DNA of 26,787 nucleotides from an uncultured Angelakisella sp. (lineage in GTDB: Bacteria > Bacillota > Clostridia > Oscillospirales > Ruminococcaceae). The notes below the pieces were generated by a model, which saw only the letters and a list, made by a program, of their open reading frames with translations, ran no database searches and was not told the origin of the DNA. This document shows positions 1-9,306 of this stretch, piece by piece. Location of the stretch: positions 1 to 26,787 of the forward strand of contig CAKSYU010000025.1 in the NCBI GenBank assembly GCA_934524965.1, given 5' to 3'. Position 1 is the first letter of the stretch. Each line of letters starts with the position of its first letter. The translations under genes were made by a program, and so were the position numbers.

Positions 1-1910
<1,910 letters not shown>

Positions 1911-1930
1911 CAAAATACCTCCCGCAGGCA

Positions 1931-1986
1931 TAGGGGATTTGTCACTTTTTTAACGCTGATGTTATATTTTTGACGATTATCCCCTA
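1931..1986. promoter_or_regulatory. Inverted repeat in the 5' leader of the PFOR gene
   Basis: TAGGGGAT (1931-1938) is exactly repeated inverted as ATCCCCTA (1979-1986), with an inner GTCA/TGAC pair reinforcing the symmetry. It starts about 20 bp upstream of the PFOR start codon and spans AT-rich DNA. It could be a transcription-factor site or a leader hairpin. I could not place a convincing -35/-10 pair for this gene, so the role is inference. Confidence 0.35.
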
Positions 1987-2180
1987 ATTTTTTGTTGGTT
2001 TAATACAATTTTACCACCGTCCCAAAGGCGCTGTCTATTAAATAGATTTTTAACAAGTGAAAAAATGACAGAGGAATAATCCGCTCTTTTGTGCCAGTTG
2101 AACCAAAGTCGCCCGGAAAAGGAAAAATTTGCAAATTTTCCGCAAATGGCGCTTATGGATATTCCACAAAGATACAGGAA
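1987..2180. other. AT-rich divergent intergenic region between PFOR and the mreB unit
   Basis: No credible coding region is present. The stretch is clearly more AT-rich than the flanking genes, as expected of a divergent promoter region. It includes a short palindrome TCTATTAAATAGA (about 2035-2047), but no promoter for PFOR could be called with confidence. Confidence 0.5.
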
Positions 2181-2325
2181 TTTGCAAGGGAGGGTGCGCC
2201 GCGGCAGGTCGGGGGGACGGGGTCGCAGACCCGACGGCGCAAAGCGCCGTCGCCGCGCGGCAGCGCGGGCTTCGGCGGAGCCGAAGCGGTCTGCGACCCC
2301 CGAACCCCGCCTGCCACTTCCCCTG
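2181..2325. repeat. Cloverleaf multi-hairpin element A (copy 1 of the family)
   Basis: An outer 13-bp stem, 2219-2231 with 2288-2300, encloses three adjoining hairpins: 2232-2252 (9 bp, AAA loop), 2253-2268 (6 bp, GGCA loop) and 2269-2287 (8 bp, GGA loop). No base is left unpaired at the junction. Further pairing extends outward (GGCAGG 2203-2208 with CCTGCC 2310-2315), and the ends carry TTTGCAAGGG and TTCCCCTGC. Each arm of the outer stem can also fold on itself (GGTC-GCA-GACC and GGTC-TGC-GACC), so an alternative five-hairpin conformation exists. It lies upstream of the mreB promoter. Confidence 0.85.
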
Positions 2326-2417
2326 CCGAAAGCGGCAGATCGACCGAAAAGGCGGCGATACAGCTATCCTCCCCCGAAAGAAGCGGTTTACTCCACAAAA
2401 AATTTACACTCTTTTTC

Positions 2418-2446
2418 TTGTGGTCGGCTTTATTATCGTCTATAAT
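2418..2446 (+). promoter_or_regulatory. Sigma-A promoter for the mreBCD operon
   Basis: TTGTGG (2418-2423) and a perfect TATAAT (2441-2446) are separated by 17 bp, about 90 bp upstream of the mreB start. It is the best promoter match between the cloverleaf element and mreB. Confidence 0.7.
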
Positions 2447-2533
2447 AACAGGTATAGTGGTTTATTCTATGAGAACCGGCACACAAAGTGTGTATTTTGT
2501 TTTATTACTAATGGGCAAAGGAGAACGACGGCT

Positions 2534-3550
2534 ATGGCAAGAGATATCGGCATTGATCTGGGTACGGCAAATACCCTTATTTATATGAAGGGCAAGGGCA
2601 TCATTCTGCGGGAACCGAGCGTGGTCGCGGTGGATATCCGCAATGATACCGTAAAATTCGTCGGTGACGAGGCAAAGGAGGTCGTGGGACGCACGCCCGC
2701 TTCCATTGTGGCGGTTCGCCCGCTGAAGGACGGCGTTATTGCCGACTTTGATATCGCCGCCAGTATGTTACAGCTCTTTATCCGCAAAACGCTGGGCAAT
2801 GTGACCTTCAACCGTCCCCGCGTGGTCATCTGTATCCCCAGCGGCGTCACGGCGGTGGAGCGCCGCGCGGTGCGCGAAGTCGCCTTTAAGGCGGGCGCCA
2901 AGCAGGTGGCGATCGTGGAGGAGCCGATGGCGGCTGCCATCGGCGCGGGTCTGCCCGTGGCGGAGCCGACCGGCTGCATGGTGGTGGATATCGGCGGAGG
3001 CACGGCGGAGGTCGCGGTCATCTCGATGGGCTCCATCGTGGCGAGCCGCAGCGTGCGCAGCGCCGGCGACGAGTTTGAGAAAGAGATCATCGCCTATGTC
3101 AAGCGCAAATACAATGTCCTCATCGGTGACCGCACCGCCGAGGAAATCAAGATCGCCATTGCCTCCGCCGCTCCCTATGAGGGCGAGGAGCCTTATTCCG
3201 TAATGGGACGCAACCTGGTGGACGGCTTCCCCAAGGAGGTCACGCTGACCCCCGCCGAGATCCGCGAGGTGCTCAGCGAGCAGATCAGCGTCATCATTGA
3301 TGCCATTCTGACCACGCTGGAGCGCACCCCGCCCGAGCTTTCCGCCGATATCCTGGAGACCGGCATTACGCTGGCGGGTGGCGGCGCCCTACTGCACGGG
3401 CTGGATAAGCTGGTAGCGCAGCAGACCGGCATGCCGGTATTCATTGCCGAGGAACCGCTGGACTGCGTGGCGCGCGGCACCGGCGCCATTCTGGAGTCGC
3501 CGGAGACCTTCTCCCGCACCCTGTTCTTCGATAACCGTCCCAGCCGCTGA
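2534..3550 (+). CDS. mreB: Rod-shape-determining actin homologue MreB
   Basis: This is an actin-like ATPase that forms membrane-bound filaments guiding lateral peptidoglycan synthesis. The 338-residue length is normal. The ATP-binding motifs are all present: phosphate-1 DLGTANT (residues 8-14), phosphate-2 VVDIGGGTAEV (from residue 150) and the adenosine motif GGGALLHGLD near residue 280. The connect region IPSGVTAVERRAV and EEPMAAAIGAG are typical. The start at MARDIGIDLG follows AAAGGAG (2517-2523). The frame is open well upstream, but that part crosses the cloverleaf element and the promoter, so the longer start is rejected. It is the first gene of mreB-mreC-mreD-PBP2. The protein could be called Mbl in a genome with several paralogues, but its place before mreC supports MreB. 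Confidence 0.97.
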   Translation: MARDIGIDLGTANTLIYMKGKGIILREPSVVAVDIRNDTVKFVGDEAKEVVGRTPASIVAVRPLKDGVIADFDIAASMLQLFIRKTLGNVTFNRPRVVICIPSGVTAVERRAVREVAFKAGAKQVAIVEEPMAAAIGAGLPVAEPTGCMVVDIGGGTAEVAVISMGSIVASRSVRSAGDEFEKEIIAYVKRKYNVLIGDRTAEEIKIAIASAAPYEGEEPYSVMGRNLVDGFPKEVTLTPAEIREVLSEQISVIIDAILTTLERTPPELSADILETGITLAGGGALLHGLDKLVAQQTGMPVFIAEEPLDCVARGTGAILESPETFSRTLFFDNRPSR

Positions 3551-3583
3551 CGGCGGGAATGACCCAAAAAGGAACGATACAGC

Positions 3584-4459
3584 ATGAACGACTTTTTCCG
3601 CAGTAAGACCTTTAAGATCATCGCTGTGCTGCTTGCCGCGGTACTGGCGTTCTTTCTGCGTGCGGTATATACCGGCGGGCTGATGCCCGCCCTTTCCCAT
3701 ATCGGCGGGGCGGTGGCAACACCGGTGGGCGAATTCTTTGCCGGCATCGGCAACGCCATCGAGGATTTCTTCCAGCCCATCTTCCACGGGCGGGAATTAC
3801 AGCAGGAAAATGAGGAACTGCAGCGGCAGGTGGACGAACTGACCCGCCGGCAGGCGGACTATGACGAGCTGAAAAACCAGAACGACCTGTACCGCCGCTT
3901 CTTCAGCATCAGCGACAGCAACGCCGACTACACGCTGGAGCCTGCCACCGTCATTGCCCGTGTGCCCGATGACCCCTCCGGCTCATTTATTATCAATATC
4001 GGGCAGTCGCAGGGCATCGTCTCCGGCATGCCGGTCATCACCGAAAACGGTCTGGTGGGCATTGTGGGGCGGGTAAGCGAGCGCTACTGCCGCGTGCAGA
4101 CCCTGATGGACCCCGCCGTGAGCATCGGCGTGCTGGACAGCACCACACTGGATACCGGTATCCTGACCGGCGACGCCGCTATGAGCGAGGAGAACACCGC
4201 CCGTCTGACCTATCTGCGGCTGCAAAGCGAGGCCGCCGCCGGCAACCTGATCCTGACGAGCGGCTACGGCGAGATGATCCCGCAGGGGCTGACCGTCGGT
4301 TATCTTTCGGAGGTCTCGCTTGCCTCCAGCGGCTTGACCCGTGAGGGCATCGTGGATCTTTCCGCCCGACCGGAAAACGCCCGACAGGTCTTTGTCATCA
4401 CCGATTTTACCGTGACCCAGACCCCCACGGAGGAGACACCCACCGAGGAGACCCCGTAA
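3584..4459 (+). CDS. mreC: Cell-shape protein MreC
   Basis: MreC is a bitopic membrane protein that forms an extracytoplasmic scaffold linking MreB filaments to PBP2 and other elongasome partners. This 291-residue protein has a short cytoplasmic start, one membrane segment (about residues 9-28), a coiled coil rich in Glu, Gln and Leu (about 66-105), then the beta-rich core (ATVIARVPDDPSGSFIINIG and VGIVGRVSERYCRVQTLMDP). The start follows AAAAAGG, 33 bp after mreB. The C-terminus is a low-complexity tail made of TPTEE repeats, absent from textbook MreC and similar to the tail of the lipoprotein encoded at 25375-26583. Confidence 0.95.
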   Translation: MNDFFRSKTFKIIAVLLAAVLAFFLRAVYTGGLMPALSHIGGAVATPVGEFFAGIGNAIEDFFQPIFHGRELQQENEELQRQVDELTRRQADYDELKNQNDLYRRFFSISDSNADYTLEPATVIARVPDDPSGSFIINIGQSQGIVSGMPVITENGLVGIVGRVSERYCRVQTLMDPAVSIGVLDSTTLDTGILTGDAAMSEENTARLTYLRLQSEAAAGNLILTSGYGEMIPQGLTVGYLSEVSLASSGLTREGIVDLSARPENARQVFVITDFTVTQTPTEETPTEETP

Positions 4460-4488
4460 CGATATTTTAGCAAAGAAGGAGGCGCCGC

Positions 4489-5013
4489 ATGGAGCTTTAC
4501 CGCTGGTATATCCTCAAATACGGCGCTTATGCCTTGATCGCCGTGCTGCTGTTCCGGTTACAGTCGGTGCCCGCCCTGCTGGAGATCGGCGGGATTCGTC
4601 CGCTGCCGGTGGCGGCGCTTGCCATACTGGTCGCCACCATGGAACGGGAGCTGCCCGGCGTGCTGTTCGGCATTTTCTGCGGCTACCTGTGCGACCTTTA
4701 CAGCGTGGCGCCCATGGGCTTTTATATGCTGTTCCTGGCGGCGCTGGGGCTGTTTGCGGGGCTTATTATCCGCAACTATTTGCAGCCCAGCCTGCCCATT
4801 GTAATGGCGGCGGTGCTGATCTCCGCGTTTTTCTGCCGACTGGTGCTGTTCCTGTTCCGCTACACGCTGGCGGGGGTGGCGGGCGCCGCGCCGCTGCTGC
4901 TGCGCTACGACCTGCCCCATGCCGTCTACTCGGCGGTGCTGGCGATCCCGCTGTATTTCCCCGTGCGGGCGCTGCACCGCATGGCGGAGGAACGCACCGA
5001 CACCCGCCTTTAA
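4489..5013 (+). CDS. mreD: Rod-shape-determining membrane protein MreD
   Basis: This is a 174-residue, almost entirely hydrophobic protein with about five predicted membrane helices, the right length and position for MreD, the integral membrane partner of MreC in the elongasome. The family is poorly conserved in sequence, so the call rests on length, topology and location directly after mreC. The start codon follows an excellent AAGAAGGAGG (4473-4482). The C-terminal RALHRMAEERTD is cytoplasmic. After the stop there is a 185-bp gap filled by cloverleaf element B before the PBP2 gene. Confidence 0.88.
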   Translation: MELYRWYILKYGAYALIAVLLFRLQSVPALLEIGGIRPLPVAALAILVATMERELPGVLFGIFCGYLCDLYSVAPMGFYMLFLAALGLFAGLIIRNYLQPSLPIVMAAVLISAFFCRLVLFLFRYTLAGVAGAAPLLLRYDLPHAVYSAVLAIPLYFPVRALHRMAEERTDTRL

Positions 5014-5027
5014 GCTGAACCTTGTGT

Positions 5028-5146
5028 CCGTGCAAAGGGGCGGCTCCGCCGCAGAACCGGCGCGGCAAAGCCGCGCCGAGGGCGGTCGCAGACCGCCCGC
5101 CCCGCTCCGCGGGGCGTTCTGCGGCGGGGTGCCGCCCCCTGCACGG
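5028..5146. repeat. Cloverleaf multi-hairpin element B, inside the mre operon
   Basis: An outermost stem pairs CCGTGCA (5028-5034) with TGCACGG (5140-5146) and GGGGCGGC (5037-5044) with GCCGCCCC (5131-5138). A second 12-bp stem (5046-5057 with 5116-5127) encloses three hairpins: 5058-5078 (9 bp, AAA loop), 5080-5098 (8 bp, GCA loop) and 5099-5115 (7 bp, TCC loop). Only A5079 is unpaired at the junction. It carries end motifs TGCAAAGGGG and CCCCCTGCA and the shared module GGTCGCAGACC (5084-5094). No U-tract follows, and the downstream PBP2 gene has no obvious promoter of its own, so the element is probably transcribed in the mre mRNA. Confidence 0.88.
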
Positions 5147-5198
5147 ACTTTTCCGTTCATTTCAAAATCCTGACCGCTCACAGAAAGGAGCCGAGCCT

Positions 5199-7472
5199 AT
5201 GTACCCCACTGAGAAAAAGCGCTATATCATACTGGGCGCGGCAGTCGGCGCCGTTTTTCTGTTTTTTGTCGTTGTAATGATGATCACCCAGCTGCGGGAC
5301 GGCGAGGACTACGCCCATCAGGCGGTCACCAGCGCTTCCATCACCCAGCAGACCTCCGCCGCGCGCGGAGAGATCGTTGATGCGGCGGGGCGTGCCTTTA
5401 CCGGCAATACCACCATCTGCAATATCACCATTGACAGCAACTATTTTACCGAGCAGGAGCTGAACCCCCTGCTGCTTATCCTGACCGAGCTGTGCAGCCG
5501 CTATGACTGCGAATGGCGGGACGAGCTGCCCATCTCGCAGGAGGCGCCCTACACCTTTACCGGCAGCGAAAGCGACCTGCGGGCGCTGCGCAGCAAGCTG
5601 CAGCTAAGCGAGACCGCCACGCCGGAGGACGCCCTGTACTGGCTGCGGGAGCTTTACAACCTGAACGACTACACCGATACCGATGTGCTGGATAAGCTGC
5701 GCAGCCGCAACAAGATAGAAAACCTGACCGACGCCGAGGCGCTGGACTGGCTGCGGGATTACCGCAAGACCCCCGATGCCACCGATGAGGAGCTGCTCGC
5801 CTCGCTGCGGACGCAGTACCGTATGTACCGCTACACCCCCGAGGAGCAGCGGCTGCTGGCGGGGATCCGCTATACCATGACCCAGTCGGAATTCACAAAC
5901 TACAACCCCTACACCTTTGCCACCGATATCAGCGATGCGCTGCTTGCCGCCATCAAGGAAAGCAGCAGCCGTCTGCCCGGCGTGGACGGCACCACCGCGC
6001 CGGTACGCACCTACCTGACCGGCACCCTCGCCGCCCATGTGCTGGGCGTCACTGGCTCCGTCAGTGCCGAGGAGTACAATCGGCTAAAGGAGGCAGGGAA
6101 GACCTACTCGCTGAATAATCCCTCCGGCTACCGCATCAGTGATACACTGGGCAAAAGCGGCATCGAGCGGGTAATGGAGGACGAGCTGCGCGGACAGAAC
6201 GGTCTGCGCACCGTGGTGCAGGACCAGGAGGGCAATGTGATACGGGTGGAGGAGACGGTGGAAGCCGTCCCCGGACACACCGTGCAGCTTACCCTGCTGC
6301 AAAGCGTGCAGGCTGCCGCCCAGCAGGCGCTTGCCGACCGTATAGAATACCTGAACAACAACGCCCCCGCCACCCGCGGTAAGGAAGCCGAAGCGGGCGC
6401 GGTGGTGGCGGTAGATGTAAAGACCGGCGGCGTTATCGCCATGGCAAGCTACCCCGACTACAGCCTGGACGAATACTACGAGACCTACTCCGAGCTGGTG
6501 CAGCAAAGCCCCTCGCCGCTCTTGAACCGCGCGACGCAGGGTCTGTACACCGTGGGCAGCACCTACAAGCCCGCCGTTTCGCTGGCGGCGCTGGATACCG
6601 GCACCGTGACCGCCTATGACCGCATCAACTGCACCGGACGCTACACCTATTACCGTGACTATCAGCCGGTCTGCGAGGGCGTACACGGTCCCATCAATGT
6701 CATTGACGCGCTGCGCGTTTCCTGCAATATCTTCTTCTACGATATGGGGCGGCGGATCGGCATCGAGAAGATCAACGAATACAGCTACGCGCTGGGGCTG
6801 GGACACGCCACCGGCATCGAGATTCCCGAGCTTGCCGGTCAGCTTTCCTCGCCGGAGACCCGCGCCGCCATCGGTGAGGACTGGTATGAAAGCTACGATC
6901 TCCAGTCCGCCATCGGTCAGCTGGATAACCAGTTCACCATATTGCAGATGGCAAGCTACACCGCTACCCTTGCCAGCCGCGGACAGCGTATGCAGATCCA
7001 TCTGGTAGATAAAATATGGGACTACAACATGCAGAATGTGCTGTACGAGGCGCAGCCCACTGTGGTGGAGACCATCGAAGCCGACGACAGCACCTGGGAT
7101 GCCATTCAGGAGGGCATGACCCGCAGCTGCTACAACGATAACTACGGACGCGGCACCAGCTTCGGCGCATGGGGCAACACCCGCGGCAAAACCTGGAGCA
7201 TGTACGGTGTCAATATCGTGGTGGCGGGCAAGACCGGTTCCCCGCAGCGCGGCGATGGGCTGGTCAACTCCTGCTTTATCTGCTACGCCCCTGCCGATGA
7301 CCCCCAGATCGCCGTGGCGGTCATCATCGAAAAGGGCTACGAGGGCGACCGTGCCGCCCCTGTCGCCAAGGCGGTGCTGGAGGAATACTTCTTCGGCGAG
7401 GACGGCATCTACCACCAGAACAAGCTGGACTATCTGGCACGGCAGAGCGCGGAACGCACCGAGAATAACTGA
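5199..7472 (+). CDS. mrdA: Class B penicillin-binding protein, PBP2 type (elongation transpeptidase)
   Basis: It cross-links peptidoglycan peptides during cell elongation and is the usual partner of MreCD. The 757-residue protein has a short cytoplasmic tail, one membrane anchor (about residues 9-30), the dimerisation/pedestal segment starting ARGEIVDAAGRAF, and a transpeptidase domain. All three active-site motifs are present: STYK with the catalytic Ser454, SCN (508-510) and KTGS (from Lys678). The start follows AAAGGAG (5184-5190); the longer open frame would run through cloverleaf element B and is rejected. Residues 141-230 hold five 18-residue tandem motifs of the form T-D/P-x-E/D-x-L-x-x-L-R, an unusual insertion in the pedestal region. 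The next feature is a hairpin terminator at about 7492-7536. The gene is also called pbpA or pbp2 in Firmicutes. Confidence 0.93.
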   Translation: MYPTEKKRYIILGAAVGAVFLFFVVVMMITQLRDGEDYAHQAVTSASITQQTSAARGEIVDAAGRAFTGNTTICNITIDSNYFTEQELNPLLLILTELCSRYDCEWRDELPISQEAPYTFTGSESDLRALRSKLQLSETATPEDALYWLRELYNLNDYTDTDVLDKLRSRNKIENLTDAEALDWLRDYRKTPDATDEELLASLRTQYRMYRYTPEEQRLLAGIRYTMTQSEFTNYNPYTFATDISDALLAAIKESSSRLPGVDGTTAPVRTYLTGTLAAHVLGVTGSVSAEEYNRLKEAGKTYSLNNPSGYRISDTLGKSGIERVMEDELRGQNGLRTVVQDQEGNVIRVEETVEAVPGHTVQLTLLQSVQAAAQQALADRIEYLNNNAPATRGKEAEAGAVVAVDVKTGGVIAMASYPDYSLDEYYETYSELVQQSPSPLLNRATQGLYTVGSTYKPAVSLAALDTGTVTAYDRINCTGRYTYYRDYQPVCEGVHGPINVIDALRVSCNIFFYDMGRRIGIEKINEYSYALGLGHATGIEIPELAGQLSSPETRAAIGEDWYESYDLQSAIGQLDNQFTILQMASYTATLASRGQRMQIHLVDKIWDYNMQNVLYEAQPTVVETIEADDSTWDAIQEGMTRSCYNDNYGRGTSFGAWGNTRGKTWSMYGVNIVVAGKTGSPQRGDGLVNSCFICYAPADDPQIAVAVIIEKGYEGDRAAPVAKAVLEEYFFGEDGIYHQNKLDYLARQSAERTENN
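5619..5888 (+). repeat. 18-residue tandem protein repeat inside PBP2
   Basis: Residues 141-158, 159-176, 177-194, 195-212 and 213-230 align without gaps. Their openings are TPEDALYWLR, TDTDVLDKLR, TDAEALDWLR, TDEELLASLR and TPEEQRLLAGIR (less exact). Each unit looks like a short amphipathic helix plus a linker. The DNA is diverged, so this is an old duplication rather than a recent slippage tract. Confidence 0.75.
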
Positions 7473-7491
7473 TTTATCATATCAATATCCG

Positions 7492-7536
7492 TCCTCCGGT
7501 TTTCCCTTCGGGGAGAGCCGGAGGGCTTGGCTTTTT
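7492..7536 (+). terminator. Terminator of the mre-PBP2 operon
   Basis: CCTCCGG (7493-7499) pairs with CCGGAGG (7518-7524) with additional inner pairing of TCCC/GGGA, followed at short distance by GGCTTTTTC. The U-tract is slightly displaced from the stem. Confidence 0.6.
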
Positions 7537-7554
7537 CGGCGGGGGAGAGGAGAG

Positions 7555-7653
7555 GGGGAATCCCAGCCGCAGGCTGCCCGTCCCCGTGGGGACGGGCATA
7601 GCGGTCTGCGACCGCCGGCGGCGCTGCGCGCCGCAGCCTGCGGCTGGCACCCC
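7555..7653. repeat. Cloverleaf multi-hairpin element C
   Basis: A 14-bp stem (7563-7576 with 7634-7647) encloses three hairpins: 7577-7596 (8 bp, CGTG loop), 7601-7615 (6 bp, TGC loop, containing the shared GGTCTGCGACC module) and 7619-7633 (6 bp, TGC loop). GGGG/CCCC extends the stem outward. It lies between the mre-PBP2 terminator and the promoter of the MinD-like gene. Two smaller hairpins follow: GGGTCA/TGACCC (7675-7690) and GCACCCT/AGGGTGC (7713-7739). The rest of 7473-7801 shows no gene. Confidence 0.82.
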
Positions 7654-7802
7654 GCGCCCCACGCGAATTCCAGAGGGTCAAATATGACCCACCCCCACCG
7701 AAAAAGCGACCGGCACCCTCCCTCCTTTTGGCAGGGTGCAGTAAGCGGCAGGATTTTTCTACTGGAACCTGCACAAATTTTCTCCGGTGGGGCTGCAACC
7801 CT

Positions 7803-7831
7803 TTGCATTTTGCAAAATGATATGATATGAT
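7803..7831 (+). promoter_or_regulatory. Probable sigma-A promoter for the MinD-like gene and mgsA
   Basis: TTGCAT (7803-7808) and TATGAT (7826-7831) are separated by 17 bp. The -10 box covers the first ATG of the longest open frame (7827), which argues for the downstream GTG start at 7902. Confidence 0.55.
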
Positions 7832-7901
7832 ATTCGTGGAAAGCTGTTCGGCAGCTTATTTTATTCTGCACGCTATCACCAAAAAAGGAGGGGCAGCCGC
7901 T

Positions 7902-8603
7902 GTGCGTAGCATTGTAATGACAGCCGGCTGCAGCGGCTGCGGCTCCGCCGCCGTGACCGCCGCCGTAGCGGTGCAGATGGCGCGGCAGGGCAAACGGGTG
8001 CTGCTGGCGGATGCCTCCGCCGGTCTGCGCCGCATGAGCAGTCTGCCGGGGGTGCGGGAGGAAGCGCTTTTCGATCTTTCCGACCTGCTGGCGGGGCGCT
8101 GCGCCCTGCCGGACGCGCTGCTTGCCACCCGTACCGCAGGGTTGACGCTGCTTCAGGGCGCCGCCGCCATCGACTGGGTGCCGACAGCCGCCGGAATACA
8201 GCTTTTGTGTGAGGAGATCCGCGGTACCGAACAGTACGATGTGCTGCTGTGGTACTGCCCCGCTGGTGCCGGCGCCCTGCAAAAGGGGCTGCTGCCCGCC
8301 GCCGAAACGCTGGTTTTCACCACTGACCTGACCCCGCAGAGCATTGACGCCGCTGCCAAGACCGCCGCGTGGTGGGCTGGGCTGGGCGCGCAGAATATGC
8401 GCACCGTCTTTAACCGGGTGGGACGCCGCCTGCCGAAGGATTTGGGCTATCCCCATCTGGACGCCGTGCTGGACGCCATCGGTGCCCGCCTGCTGGGTAT
8501 GATACCGGAGGACGCGGAGCTGCCGTTCAGCGCCGCCACTGCCAATATCGCCTGCCGCCTGTGCGGAGAAAGCCGCCCGTTGCTGGCTGTGTATCAGCCG
8601 TAA
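7902..8603 (+). CDS. MinD/ParA-like protein with a degenerate P-loop (probable pseudo-ATPase)
   Basis: The 233-residue protein has the layout of MinD (ATPase that places the division septum), but the nucleotide-binding residues are gone. The deviant Walker A motif expected as GKGGVGKT reads GCSGCGSA (residues 9-16), losing both lysines (C10 and S15). The Walker B aspartate before SPAG is Tyr118 (YDVLLWYCPAGAG). The A-prime aspartate (VLLADASAGLR, Asp37) and the late motifs TVFNRV and LGMIPEDAEL are retained. The GTG start at 7902 follows AAAAAAGGAGG (7881-7891); the upstream ATG lies inside the promoter. Its place between PBP2 and mgsA is where minC/minD/minE often sit in Clostridia, yet no minC or minE is seen here. 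It probably shares a transcript with mgsA (40 bp gap). I infer a decayed or repurposed MinD that binds a partner without ATP cycling. Confidence 0.75.
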   Translation: MRSIVMTAGCSGCGSAAVTAAVAVQMARQGKRVLLADASAGLRRMSSLPGVREEALFDLSDLLAGRCALPDALLATRTAGLTLLQGAAAIDWVPTAAGIQLLCEEIRGTEQYDVLLWYCPAGAGALQKGLLPAAETLVFTTDLTPQSIDAAAKTAAWWAGLGAQNMRTVFNRVGRRLPKDLGYPHLDAVLDAIGARLLGMIPEDAELPFSAATANIACRLCGESRPLLAVYQP

Positions 8604-8643
8604 CCATAGAATATCGAAAGTTTGCCAAAGGAGGCATTTTAAT

Positions 8644-9048
8644 ATGAATATCGCACTTATTGCCCACGACGCCAAAAAGGAACTGATGGTACAGTTCTGC
8701 ATCGCCTATTGCGGCATTCTCAGCCGTCACAACCTGTGTGCCACCGGCACCACCGGCAAGCTGGTCTCGGAGGCGACGGGTCTGCGGATCACCTGCTTTA
8801 TGGCGGGCAGCCAGGGCGGCGACCAGCAGATTTCCTCCCGCATTTCCTGCAATGAGATCGACCTGCTGCTATATTTCCGCAACCCCATTGGCGCCAAGGC
8901 GACCGAGCCGGACGAAGCCAGCCTGCTGCGTCTGTGCGACGTCTACAATATCCCCTATGCCACCAATATCGCCTCTGCCGAAGCCATGATCCACGCGCTG
9001 GAAAACGGTGATCTGGACTGGCGCGATATTGTAAACCCTAAAAAGTAA
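8644..9048 (+). CDS. mgsA: Methylglyoxal synthase
   Basis: It converts dihydroxyacetone phosphate to methylglyoxal and inorganic phosphate, a bypass of lower glycolysis that relieves phosphorylated-sugar stress in the cytoplasm. The 134-residue length fits the shorter Firmicute enzymes. Family signatures are visible: NIALIAHDAKKELM at the start, ATGTTG (about residues 37-42, phosphate binding), GSQGGDQQISS with the catalytic-type Asp60, and FFRNP-like YFRNPIGAK. The start follows AAAGGAGG (8627-8634). A hairpin terminator lies at 9065-9092. Confidence 0.96.
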   Translation: MNIALIAHDAKKELMVQFCIAYCGILSRHNLCATGTTGKLVSEATGLRITCFMAGSQGGDQQISSRISCNEIDLLLYFRNPIGAKATEPDEASLLRLCDVYNIPYATNIASAEAMIHALENGDLDWRDIVNPKK

Positions 9049-9064
9049 TATTCTCCGCCCTTTT

Positions 9065-9100
9065 CCCCCGCTCCTCCACGGAACGGGGGTTTGTGCTTTT
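9065..9100 (+). terminator. Terminator after mgsA
   Basis: CCCCCG (9065-9070) pairs with CGGGGG (9084-9089), with TCC/GGA continuing the stem after one mismatch, followed by TTTGTGCTTTTT. Confidence 0.75.
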
Positions 9101-9204
9101 TGCGGGGTCTTGGGGCGCAGCCCGGCGGCAAAGCCGCCGCTGCGGACTTCGTCCGCAGGAACCGCCCTACGGGCGGTTCGGGCTGCGCCCCGCCCCCTTT
9201 GCAA
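9099..9204. repeat. Cloverleaf multi-hairpin element D
   Basis: A 12-bp stem (9112-9123 with 9180-9191) encloses hairpins 9124-9138 (6 bp, AAA loop), 9141-9157 (7 bp, TTC loop) and 9160-9178 (8 bp, TAC loop). End motif CCCCCTTTGCAA is at 9193-9204. Its stem, second and third hairpins are nearly identical in sequence to element G (14529-14612), so D and G form a subfamily. It sits in the mgsA-hisS gap, upstream of the hisS promoter. Confidence 0.87.
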
Positions 9205-9241
9205 GCCGTTTCTTTTCACTCTTCCCTTTTTCCCAAACCTA

Positions 9242-9250
9242 TGCTAAAAT
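9242..9250 (+). promoter_or_regulatory. Extended -10 promoter for hisS
   Basis: TG-C-TAAAAT (9242-9250) fits an extended -10 element; no good -35 is seen. It lies about 55 bp before the hisS start. Confidence 0.45.
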
Positions 9251-9306
9251 AAACCACAGACCGGCGCCATCGCCGCCATTTTCGTAATAAGGAAGGAAGT
9301 ACCCCT

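Noticed and set aside
2030..2060. A Rex (NADH-sensing) operator upstream of PFOR
   Set aside because: Only a half-site resembling TTGTTAA is present on the minus strand; the second half is not at the right spacing.
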